Source: Magnetococcales bacterium (GTDB lineage: Bacteria > Pseudomonadota > Magnetococcia > Magnetococcales > JADFWT01). From it: a stretch of DNA of 33,367 nucleotides. The translations under genes and the position numbers were made by a program. Shown here piece after piece: positions 1-8,444 of this stretch (its first letter is position 1; the number at the start of each line of letters is the position of its first letter). The DNA is taken from assembly GCA_015233785.1 (NCBI GenBank), contig JADFWT010000021.1:1-33367 (forward strand). Reading direction: 5' to 3'. The notes beneath the pieces are model-generated. The model was not told the origin of the DNA and searched no databases. It saw nothing but the letters and a program-made list of their open reading frames with translations.

Positions 1-148
1 ATATATACAACTATAATATAAATAACAATTTAATAAAGATCGTTAGTATCGCCACGCTGCATCGTATGGCAAGGCAATAAATAGGTGAAGGGAGGGGGGG
101 ATCATGGCATATTGGGGATTGACGACCTTTAACCCGTGATGGAGCTCC

Positions 149-2461
149 ATGAATTCCCGCACATTTACCATACCCGAAGCGATTCAGGTGGCGCTTCAGC
201 ATCAACAGAATGGCGCATTGGCCGAGGCCGAGGGGATCTATCGTCAGGTTCTCGCGGTGGAGCCTCATCAGTTGGATGCCCTGCATCTGCTGGGGGTGTT
301 GGCCATTGGGCAGGGGCGGTTTGCGGAAGCGGTAGGGTGCTTTCGGTCGTTGGTTACATCCCAACCGGAGCGTGGTGGAGCGTGGTGCAACTTGGGGCTT
401 TCACTGCAGCGCCTGGGGCGGCGAGAGGAGGCGCTTGAGGCTTTCCGGCAGGCGATGGCAGTAGCCCCTGAGATGCGGGATGCCTTTATCAATAGCGGGA
501 ATCTATTGCGGGAGATGGGGCGACTTGAAGAGGCCATGGGGATGTTTCGGCAGGCGCTGCGTCTGACGGGTGGCCAGGGGGAGAGATTTTATCGATTGGG
601 CGAGTCGTTGCTGAAGGGTCGCTCCGAGGCGGTTGTGATGCCGTTCGGTATCCATAAGGCAGCTCCCAAGGCTTCCTATGTTGCCATGCTGGAACGGCTG
701 GAGAGGGTGGTGCAAGAGGCGGAGGTGCGGCCCCATGCGGAACTTTATGATGCCGAAGCGGCCTTGGTGCATTTAAAGCGTCCAAGCGCACACGACGGCC
801 TTCGTATCCTTCTGATTCAACCCCCCTACAAAAAGAGTGAATCGCCCCCAAAAGATGAGGATTGGGATGCCAAGATTGCCGCCTATGGTCTGCTCTCCAT
901 CGCCGCCCAGGTGCTGGCGTCGGGCCGGGAGCTGGCGATTGTCAATATGAGCGACTACCGCTGGCAGGAAGTGGAGCAGAGCCTGGACGGTCTGGAGGCC
1001 GATCTTATCGGCCTGTCATGCATGACGCCCAATCTGCCGGGTGTGATGGCCCTGGCGGCGGCGTTGCGTCGGCGCTATCCCAAGGCCGTCATTGTGGCCG
1101 GAGGCACCCACATCACCGCTCTGCCGGAAGAGAGCTTGCGCCATATTCCCGCGTTGGATCTGGCGGTGATCGGAGAGGGGGAGGCGACCTTTTTGGAGAT
1201 CATCCAGAAGTTGGAGGCGGAGGAAGTGCCGCACGGTGTGGCCGGAACCGCATGGCGACAAGGCAATACCATCCGCTTCGGCGAGGCGCGTCCCAGGCTT
1301 CACGACCTGGATCAACTGGCGTCGCCGCATCACTATTTTCAGCTTGATTATCTTCTCAGTTCACGGGGCTGCCCGCAGAAGTGCAGCTACTGCGGCAGCT
1401 TCGCCATGTGGGGTCGCAAGTTGCGTTTTCAGAGTGTCGGCAAGCTGCTGGACACCCTGGAGATGATCGTCAAGCAGCAGGGGCGGCGGCTGCTGGCCAT
1501 CAAAGATGACACCTTTACCGCCTCCAAAAAGCGTACGTTGGAGATCTGTCGGGGCATGCGGGAGAGGGGCCTAAACTTCATATGGAGCTGCGATACCCGT
1601 ATCGATAGTCTGGATAAGGAGGTGTTGGAGGCCATGCGGCTGGCGGGGTGTCAGCGGATTAGTCTGGGAGTGGAGTCGGGGGCGTCGGAGATTCTGGAGA
1701 CTATCCATAAGCACATCACCCCGGAGGATGTGCGCCGGGTTACCGAAATGGCCCACAGTTTCGGCATTCATGTGCGTTACTACATGATGGTGGGTAATCG
1801 CGGGGAGAGTTTGGGGAGCTTCCGGCAGAGTCTGGAGCTGATGGAGAGCGCCCAGCCGGATAGCTTCAGCTTCTGCAATCTGACGCTCTATCCCGGCACC
1901 GAGGAGTTTGAAATCTACCGTCAACGCCATGGTCTCTCAGCAGAGGCCTTTTTTGGCGATGATTGGGAGGGGTTGATGCATGTGGGGTATGCCGATCCGG
2001 TGCCTCTGGAGATGCGCGAGGTTGTCACGCTGTGGATGAACGGCTATGGGGAGCAGATGCCGGGTCGTCAGGCCGATGTGGCGCACTGCCGGGCAGTGTT
2101 GGAGCGGCTGAATGGATATCATGGGGCGCATCTGGATCTGGCGGCCGCACTGCTGCGGGCCGGAGAGGCTGAAGCTGCCACCCATCACCTTCTGGAGGCC
2201 ATGGAAGGGGGCTATCCGATTGGGGGGCATCTGGAGAACTATGCGGCCTGCATCGCCGCATTACGGGGCGATGAGGCGGCGGTGGTGCGGCTGCTGGATC
2301 GGGCCGAAGTGCGCACTTCCGATGGGATTGGGGTGCTCAATCGGACGCGGTTTCGCATCTGGCAGCAGGCCCAGGGGGCACTGCCACTGGAGTTGGTGGT
2401 GGATCACCCCTTCGAGCCGGGGAAGGGGATGGGGCAACCGGCTTGGCCGGAGAGAGTGTGA
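149..2461 (+). CDS. TPR-repeat protein with B12-binding domain and radical SAM domain
   Basis: 770-aa ORF, ATG preceded by a GGAG motif. N-terminal TPR-like repeats (GGAWCNLGLSLQRLGRREEALEAFRQAMAVAPE), B12-binding-like segment (LRILLIQPPYKK...AVIVAGGTHITALPEE...VIGEGEATFLEI), radical SAM cluster motif CPQKCSYC. Confidence 0.9.
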   Translation: MNSRTFTIPEAIQVALQHQQNGALAEAEGIYRQVLAVEPHQLDALHLLGVLAIGQGRFAEAVGCFRSLVTSQPERGGAWCNLGLSLQRLGRREEALEAFRQAMAVAPEMRDAFINSGNLLREMGRLEEAMGMFRQALRLTGGQGERFYRLGESLLKGRSEAVVMPFGIHKAAPKASYVAMLERLERVVQEAEVRPHAELYDAEAALVHLKRPSAHDGLRILLIQPPYKKSESPPKDEDWDAKIAAYGLLSIAAQVLASGRELAIVNMSDYRWQEVEQSLDGLEADLIGLSCMTPNLPGVMALAAALRRRYPKAVIVAGGTHITALPEESLRHIPALDLAVIGEGEATFLEIIQKLEAEEVPHGVAGTAWRQGNTIRFGEARPRLHDLDQLASPHHYFQLDYLLSSRGCPQKCSYCGSFAMWGRKLRFQSVGKLLDTLEMIVKQQGRRLLAIKDDTFTASKKRTLEICRGMRERGLNFIWSCDTRIDSLDKEVLEAMRLAGCQRISLGVESGASEILETIHKHITPEDVRRVTEMAHSFGIHVRYYMMVGNRGESLGSFRQSLELMESAQPDSFSFCNLTLYPGTEEFEIYRQRHGLSAEAFFGDDWEGLMHVGYADPVPLEMREVVTLWMNGYGEQMPGRQADVAHCRAVLERLNGYHGAHLDLAAALLRAGEAEAATHHLLEAMEGGYPIGGHLENYAACIAALRGDEAAVVRLLDRAEVRTSDGIGVLNRTRFRIWQQAQGALPLELVVDHPFEPGKGMGQPAWPERV

Positions 2462-2474
2462 GGTCTGACAGGCT

Positions 2475-4247
2475 CTATCCGCCAGCGCGCTCCAAAAAAT
2501 CCTCCAAGGTAAACCGCTTCACCAGCGAACAGTCGCCATCCTCTTGCATCCAGTAGAGGGTCGGTGGGGGCAGGCCATTGTATTGAATGGTGAAGGCGTG
2601 GGTGTAGGCGCCGACATTTTCGAACAGGATTCGCGAGCCGATGCAGAGCGGTTCGTCAAAGCGGTGCTCCCCCAACAGATCTCCTGCCAGACAGGTCGCC
2701 CCCGCCAGTTGATAGCGGTGCGGACCATCTGGCGTGGTGCCGTATACCACAGTCCGGTAGCCGTAAATAAACGACTCCAGTTGGTGGTTGATCGAGCTGT
2801 CCAGAATGGCCAGGGGCTTCCCTTCGCTCTCGTACAGATCCACCACCGTTGCAACCAGCCAACAGGTTTTTCTCACCAGCGCTGTGCCCGGCTCCAGGTA
2901 CAGTTCCAGGTTATAACGATTCCGCAGATGGGCCAGCGTTTTCAGTAATATATGCCGGTTTTGATGATGGTGCTGGTCGAAGCGGTAGCCCCCTCCCAGA
3001 TTGAGCCAACGTATGCGCTTGAGAAGTTCTGGCAGCCTCTCTTCCAGCACCGCCGCTGTGCGACGAATGTGATCATAATCACGCTGACCCGCAGCGTTGT
3101 GTAGATGAAGGCCCTCCAGCGCCTCAAAGCGGCTCGGATTCTCCTGCCACGCCTCTTGTAGTTGATGCACCGACACCCCCAGTTTGGAGAATGGGCGGCA
3201 GGGGTCGTAATGGGGGCGGCGTACCAGGGAGATGTGGGGGTTGACTCGCAGACCGCAGGAGGTTGTCCCCGCTGCCCGTTCATGAAACCGATCCCACTGG
3301 CTAAGGGCGTTGAAGTGGATATGGCTGCATTCGCGGGTGACGGTATCGATCTGCGCTTCGGTGATGGCGGGGGTGGTGTAGTGCAGAGGCTTGTCTGGTC
3401 CTGCCGCCTTCCGGGCCAGTTGCAGCTCCGGCAGGGAGCTGCAGGTGATTCCATCGCAGTGCGTGGCCAGCTTCTCCACCAGAGGGAAGATGGCGTTGGC
3501 CTTCATGGAGTAAAGCAGATGGGCACCCCCCTCATCCGTCAGAGCGCGAATGCCCGTGGCCACCTGGGCCAGCCGGGGGCCATCGATAACCAGAGCCGGG
3601 GTTGAGAGGGTCTTGTTTTCCAGTAGATGGCGGCGGACGGTTGCGATGCGATTCTTGTTGGCCTGCTCTTGGGGAAGGGGGCTCTTGCGGCGCAGCGTGA
3701 TGGTGAGGGCGGATTTGGGGCTGGGTAGCTGCTTCAAGAGCGATTGGGGATGAAAGGTCTCCTCAAGATGGCCAAGGAGTTGGCGAACCTGTTTTAACAG
3801 CGCAGGGTTTCGCTGTGGTTTATCCTGTTTGAGCCAATGTCTCAGGGCGTCCTGAAGGCCGGTATTAGGGTCATGCATCAGCGCCGAATCAGGCAACTTT
3901 GCCATCAGGGCGGCGCTCATCTCTCGGGTTTGTTGCACCTGGGCCAGGGCAACCCCAAGAGAGCTGGTTCCCTCTATCAGGCGCTTTAGCAGGCGACAGC
4001 GGAAGTGTTGGCAGTCGGCGGGGCGCTGGATATAGATGTTGCATCCTTCTGGCTGAAGATGCGGGCAGGGATGGCTAAAGTAATAGTCCCCCTTGGTTCG
4101 TGGGCGGATCTCGGTGTTGGTCTCGGCGTAGAGTGCCCGCTCATCGGGGGTGAGGATTACCGGGCATAGCAAACCCTGGCAACATAAGCCGCAATCCAGG
4201 CAGAGCCTCTGTGCGGGGTCCGGTGGGGGGGCATCTTGTGGCGGCAT
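2475..4247 (-). CDS. Fusion: N-terminal YkgJ-like Cys-rich (zinc/iron-chelating) domain + C-terminal PLP-dependent carboxynorspermidine decarboxylase-like domain
   Basis: N-term CLDCGLCCQGLLC...CPHLQPEGCNIYIQRPADCQHFRC; C-term TPALVIDGPRL...LLYSMKANA (PLP Lys), LNLGGGYRFDQ, ILFENVGAYTHAFTIQYNGLPPPTLYW typical of fold-III decarboxylases of the NspC type. Confidence 0.82.
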   Translation of the reverse strand: MPPQDAPPPDPAQRLCLDCGLCCQGLLCPVILTPDERALYAETNTEIRPRTKGDYYFSHPCPHLQPEGCNIYIQRPADCQHFRCRLLKRLIEGTSSLGVALAQVQQTREMSAALMAKLPDSALMHDPNTGLQDALRHWLKQDKPQRNPALLKQVRQLLGHLEETFHPQSLLKQLPSPKSALTITLRRKSPLPQEQANKNRIATVRRHLLENKTLSTPALVIDGPRLAQVATGIRALTDEGGAHLLYSMKANAIFPLVEKLATHCDGITCSSLPELQLARKAAGPDKPLHYTTPAITEAQIDTVTRECSHIHFNALSQWDRFHERAAGTTSCGLRVNPHISLVRRPHYDPCRPFSKLGVSVHQLQEAWQENPSRFEALEGLHLHNAAGQRDYDHIRRTAAVLEERLPELLKRIRWLNLGGGYRFDQHHHQNRHILLKTLAHLRNRYNLELYLEPGTALVRKTCWLVATVVDLYESEGKPLAILDSSINHQLESFIYGYRTVVYGTTPDGPHRYQLAGATCLAGDLLGEHRFDEPLCIGSRILFENVGAYTHAFTIQYNGLPPPTLYWMQEDGDCSLVKRFTLEDFLERAGG

Positions 4248-4386
4248 GACACGCCTGTCGTGGGGGTTGGCACCAAAGGTCAGAATACAGAATAATGGGG
4301 TGTGATTACAGGTGGGTGTGGTGGATCATTGTCAATATCTTTAGAGTATGTAGAACAATCTTGGAATGTTTATTGGCCTTGGGTAG

Positions 4387-4497
4387 AAGCCTGATACAGT
4401 CAAAAGGCATTATGAACAGGCTCTGGAGATTCTTCAAAAAATCGGAATGCACCAGGAGGCGCAGCAGGTTTGGGCGTGGTTGGCGGAGTATGATTGA
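4387..4497 (+). pseudogene. Remnant of a TPR-repeat gene (C-terminal fragment)
   Basis: Frame starting at 4387 reads KPDTVKRHYEQALEILQKIGMHQEAQQVWAWLAEYD*, a recognisable TPR repeat followed by a stop; no start codon, and a stop (TAG) just upstream with coding-like sequence continuing in another frame. Confidence 0.6.
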
Positions 4498-4519
4498 CGA
4501 AGCGTGGTCAGGTCACCAC

Positions 4520-5521
4520 TCACTGGGTGCTCTGGTTCTGCTTGGAAATCTGCTGTTGCATCACATGATCCAGAACCTTTCGCGCCTCCTTGGAACCCCC
4601 CGCGATAGCCCGCTTGAGCAGCTCTGTCCCGCGTTCAAGATTGGTCGCCACCCCTTGTCCGCTGACCAACATGGCGCCGGTCATGTAGAGGCTCTGTAAA
4701 TGGTTCTTCTGGGCCGCTTTTTCAAAGTAGTGAAAAGCCTTCTTCTTATTGGGTGGCCGGCCCTCTGCGCCGTTGAAGTGGAACTGTGCCAGAATGAGCG
4801 TCGCCTCCATTGATCCAGCCTCGGAGGCTTTGTTGAGCAAAGAGAGCCCCTTGGGGATATTAATCTCAACGCCGCGCCCTTCTAGGTAGAGCATCCCCAG
4901 CAGTAAGGTGCCGCGTCGGTGCTTCTTAGCTGCCAGCTTGGTGGCCCAGTGAAACGCCACCGCATCATGCTTAGGCACCATGTCGTTGGGCAGATAGTGA
5001 AGCAGTGCTAACTCCTGTTGGGCAGAGATGTGGCCCTTTTCAGCAGCGCGGCGTATCAGTGTCAAGCCAGCCTTGATGTCCCGTGGTACATGGAGGCCCT
5101 TTAGCAACTGCGCGCCATAGTTAAATTGGCCGTGCATGTTGTCTTGCAGGGCCGCACGTCGATAGAGTTCCACGGCTTGTTTGGGCAGCCGAGGCACTTT
5201 CATACCCTTTAAGAGAATGTGCCCTGCCATGACCTGACTTTCGGCATCTCCGGCTTTGGCCATGGGAAGCCAAATAGAGAGCGCCTTTCTCCCTTCCCCC
5301 ATGGTGTAGAATTGCTGAGCAATGATTCGTTTTCCGCCAAGGCGAAACGCCTCCATGGAGAAGGGCTGCATCTGAGCCAGTATAAACCATGTCAAGAGTG
5401 GTACCGGGAGCAGCAGCGCTAGATGTAGCATTAAGCGAATCAAACGCGAACCACCAGCTTCCGAGGAGTGTTTTGATTCGGATGGAGGGGGTGTGTCAGA
5501 AGTGGATGTAAGAGGCATCAT
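4520..5521 (-). CDS. Sel1-like/TPR repeat protein with N-terminal transmembrane segment
   Basis: 333-aa ORF; repeats such as AVELYRRAALQDNMHGQFNYGAQLLKGLHVPRD and GLTLIRRAAEKGHISAQQELALLHY; N-term LIRLMLHLALLLPVPLLTWFILAQ; 4-bp ATGA-type overlap with the upstream gene. Confidence 0.85.
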   Translation of the reverse strand: MMPLTSTSDTPPPSESKHSSEAGGSRLIRLMLHLALLLPVPLLTWFILAQMQPFSMEAFRLGGKRIIAQQFYTMGEGRKALSIWLPMAKAGDAESQVMAGHILLKGMKVPRLPKQAVELYRRAALQDNMHGQFNYGAQLLKGLHVPRDIKAGLTLIRRAAEKGHISAQQELALLHYLPNDMVPKHDAVAFHWATKLAAKKHRRGTLLLGMLYLEGRGVEINIPKGLSLLNKASEAGSMEATLILAQFHFNGAEGRPPNKKKAFHYFEKAAQKNHLQSLYMTGAMLVSGQGVATNLERGTELLKRAIAGGSKEARKVLDHVMQQQISKQNQSTQ

Positions 5522-8025
5522 CGGGTTATGCTCCCGCGCCGGGCTTGGACGAATGCAACCCCCAACATGACACCAATCAATAACAGACCGGCCAGGGCGC
5601 TAAGTCCAATCAGTAGATGCCCTGCCTGTCCCATCATGCCGTGCTCAAATTGAAGCCGCAGCCGATGATTTCCTGGAGGGATTCGCACGGTTTTGAACCC
5701 AATATTGGCCCTTGCTATCGGAATCTCCTGGTCGTTAAGCCACGCCTTCCAGTGGGGATGATAGCCGTCTCGGTAGAGGAGCCAGAGCGGTTGGCCGTCG
5801 TTGTTGGTGACCTGAGCATCAAGGCGGTTGGCGCTGAAACGGGTCACCTTGATGGTGCCTTCCACATCACGGCCTGGATTTTCGACCGCCATCTCCTCTT
5901 TGAGCTGAAGATCATCCCCAGGTTTCACCCGTGCATCTCCGTCAAACAGAGCCTGTAAGGAAGGGGGCGGGTCGGTCACAATCACCATGCGGTCCAACGC
6001 CTTGCTCTGCTTGAACAGGGCGCGGGCTTCGGTGTCGTTCCTGGCCAGTCGGGCTGTGCGTAACAGTAACAACTTGTCGCTCTCACAGCCGAGACTGCGC
6101 ACGATGTCGGGCCGGTAATTTTTTGTGTAGTAGCGCTGGGTGTGGCTGCTTTGTACCCCCAGGTCGGGAAAAAATTGGTCATCAAAAAGTGCCGCCAACA
6201 TACGTTCTACCGGCTGATCCATGATCTGAATCTTGGTTTTGACCATCTGTGGAAAACAGGGGTCGAAGTGGGCAAAGGGGTAGAGCGACATGGCGTACTG
6301 TACGTTGTGAAAGGCCAACTCTCTGGTGGCCATGGCCATGCTTGCCTCTGCGCGACTGCCCATTTGGGGCGTTTTTTGACGGCTGGGAATGTAGGGCGTT
6401 GGCGTGCTCTGATAGAGCGAGGCACCGGCTCCTGGCTCATAGAGCGTTGCTGCCATATGGGTCTGAAGGCGATAACTGCCCATATCTCCAAGAAAGATAA
6501 GCAATAAGATAAACGCCAACTTACGCCCACGCTTGCCTCTATCCTGGCTGGAGGTCTGCATGGGAAGCAGTCGCCATATGATGAATAGCAGCAGCCCGAT
6601 TTCATAGAGTGCCATGCGGGCAAGAAAAAAACTTTTCCAGTTGGGGTCGTTCAACATTTGGGTGTTGAAGAGCTTGATAAGACCTCCACGACCGTCGTGC
6701 ATGGCCACATCCAGCGCCAACGTGCCCAGCAGAAGTATGGCCAGAAGCCATTGAGGAAACGGCCCAAAACGGCTTGGTTTCGGGGGGTTGAATCCGCGTG
6801 TTAGCCCATGGTGAATATGCTCCAGAACAAACCCCGAGCCTATCACCATCAGCACCATGGCCAGACCGCTATAGCCGCCAATATGGCGCACCATGTTCAT
6901 GCCGGGCCATAAATAGTAGAGGCCGGTGGCAAAATAGCCCGCAACAGAGAGCCACACCAGCGCTATAGCGCCCAACGCGCAGCTCCAGAAAATCGTATCA
7001 CGGATAAAAAAGAGTCCGGCTATAAAGAGCAGCAGCGGCAGCAGGCCAAAATAGTAGATAAAATCATTGAGCGGATAGGCTCCGGTAATGATGGCAACCA
7101 GGTAACCGCCAAAGCTTTGGCGACCGTAATGGAGAAAATTCTCCAGTGTTACCAGCCCGGTATCCGAGGCGCGCTCTTCGCTGATAAAGACGCCATCGAG
7201 ATTGTGCAGCAGAAAATATCCCTCGATGGCCATCATGGCCAGGGTTAGCGCTATCAGTAGCCAGGTGACCCGATCCGGTTTTAGAAGAACCATCAGAAGC
7301 TTAGGTTTTTCTAGAACAATCGGCACCAGAAACAGTGTGACCACCAGGATGGAAATAAAGGCTATGTAGTGCAGGCTCCCATGCATGGAGACCAAGCCCA
7401 GAAGTGCGGCCAGCCATAGCCAGCGTGGGGACTCTTCATCGCGAAAACGCAGCAAGGCATGAATAATCAGCGGCAGAAGATAGAAAACCTGAAGGTTCAT
7501 AAAGGGTTGTCGAACCCAAACTACGGCCCCAGTGGCGGCCAGTACCACCACCCAACGGGCCAGGACGGACCCAAACAAGCGCTGCGCTACAAGAGCCATG
7601 CCAAATACATAGACCATCACTTCAAGCATCAGGGAGAGCTTATAGAGAAGCATCACATCGGAGATGCCTGCCGCCGCACCGCCCAACAGCAATAACCAAC
7701 CGATGGAAGGCACGGTTGCCCAAAGGTTGATATCATTTGATACGCCGTAGGTTCCATAAGGTACCCAGAATGGAATCTCTCCATCAAAATGCAGGCTATT
7801 GAAGAAGAAGAAGAAACTCTGGAAATTCTGCAACGTATCGTGCAGAGGAAGTATCTGTGAGGATAGATAAAATAGTTGACTGAACAGAGCCAGGGAGATG
7901 GCTTGCAGAATAAACATGGATCCTTCCGGCGCGCCTGTTGGTGAACGCCACGGTACTTTTGGGGCCAGCATTGAAGGCTGTTCGTTCATAAGTGGCTGTT
8001 TATGCATATTAATGGTATGTGTCAT
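5518..8025 (-). CDS. YfhO-like polytopic membrane protein
   Basis: 835-aa ORF with many hydrophobic segments and a C-terminal soluble segment (LYRDGYHPHWKAWLNDQEIPIARANIGFKTVRIPPGNHRLRLQFEH) followed by a terminal TM helix, as in YfhO-type proteins. Confidence 0.7.
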   Translation of the reverse strand: MTHTINMHKQPLMNEQPSMLAPKVPWRSPTGAPEGSMFILQAISLALFSQLFYLSSQILPLHDTLQNFQSFFFFFNSLHFDGEIPFWVPYGTYGVSNDINLWATVPSIGWLLLLGGAAAGISDVMLLYKLSLMLEVMVYVFGMALVAQRLFGSVLARWVVVLAATGAVVWVRQPFMNLQVFYLLPLIIHALLRFRDEESPRWLWLAALLGLVSMHGSLHYIAFISILVVTLFLVPIVLEKPKLLMVLLKPDRVTWLLIALTLAMMAIEGYFLLHNLDGVFISEERASDTGLVTLENFLHYGRQSFGGYLVAIITGAYPLNDFIYYFGLLPLLLFIAGLFFIRDTIFWSCALGAIALVWLSVAGYFATGLYYLWPGMNMVRHIGGYSGLAMVLMVIGSGFVLEHIHHGLTRGFNPPKPSRFGPFPQWLLAILLLGTLALDVAMHDGRGGLIKLFNTQMLNDPNWKSFFLARMALYEIGLLLFIIWRLLPMQTSSQDRGKRGRKLAFILLLIFLGDMGSYRLQTHMAATLYEPGAGASLYQSTPTPYIPSRQKTPQMGSRAEASMAMATRELAFHNVQYAMSLYPFAHFDPCFPQMVKTKIQIMDQPVERMLAALFDDQFFPDLGVQSSHTQRYYTKNYRPDIVRSLGCESDKLLLLRTARLARNDTEARALFKQSKALDRMVIVTDPPPSLQALFDGDARVKPGDDLQLKEEMAVENPGRDVEGTIKVTRFSANRLDAQVTNNDGQPLWLLYRDGYHPHWKAWLNDQEIPIARANIGFKTVRIPPGNHRLRLQFEHGMMGQAGHLLIGLSALAGLLLIGVMLGVAFVQARRGSITR

Positions 8026-8215
8026 GTTGCTTTAATGCTTGCTGCCGGTTGCCCATTATCCGAATCATCAGTTTCAAGATCTGCGACTTGCAGAGGGCTT
8101 AAGTTAATATCATTGAATGATGATGTCTTGTTGATCCTTGATCTCTGATTGAAGATCTAATGTTACCACACATGTTTATACGGCTTCCAAATTGTGGTGC
8201 AGGCGGTGTTTGGTG

Positions 8216-8444
8216 TATCGAGACGGCGTTGAGGTGCTGGATGATAAGGATTGATCAAAGCTCTACCATAAATAGGGCAACATGGCCAAGGCCAAAGCGG
8301 TTTCAAACTGCCTGAGGGAAAGATGGTCGGGGGCATGGAAAAGGCGCATAAGGAGATTGGGAAGGGGTAGAGATCATCTCCAACACATGGAAAAAAGATG
8401 TTATCCTTCCGGTTATCGAAGAATCTCCCCTCTACGGAGAAGAT
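8216..8444 (+). pseudogene. Coding-like sequence in shifted frames directly upstream of the FHA-phosphatase gene (possible disrupted 5' part or decayed upstream gene)
   Basis: Segments YRDGVEVLDDKD* (from 8216), IGQHGQGQSGFKLPEGKMVGGMEKAHKEIGKG* (8272-8370) and GDWEGVEIISNTWKKDVILPVIEESPLYGED (8352-8444, in frame with the called ATG) follow each other in three successive frames. Confidence 0.4.

Noticed and set aside
862-1347. Plus-strand 161-aa ORF 862..1347
   Set aside because: Out-of-frame shadow inside the radical SAM gene, Gly/Arg-rich translation.
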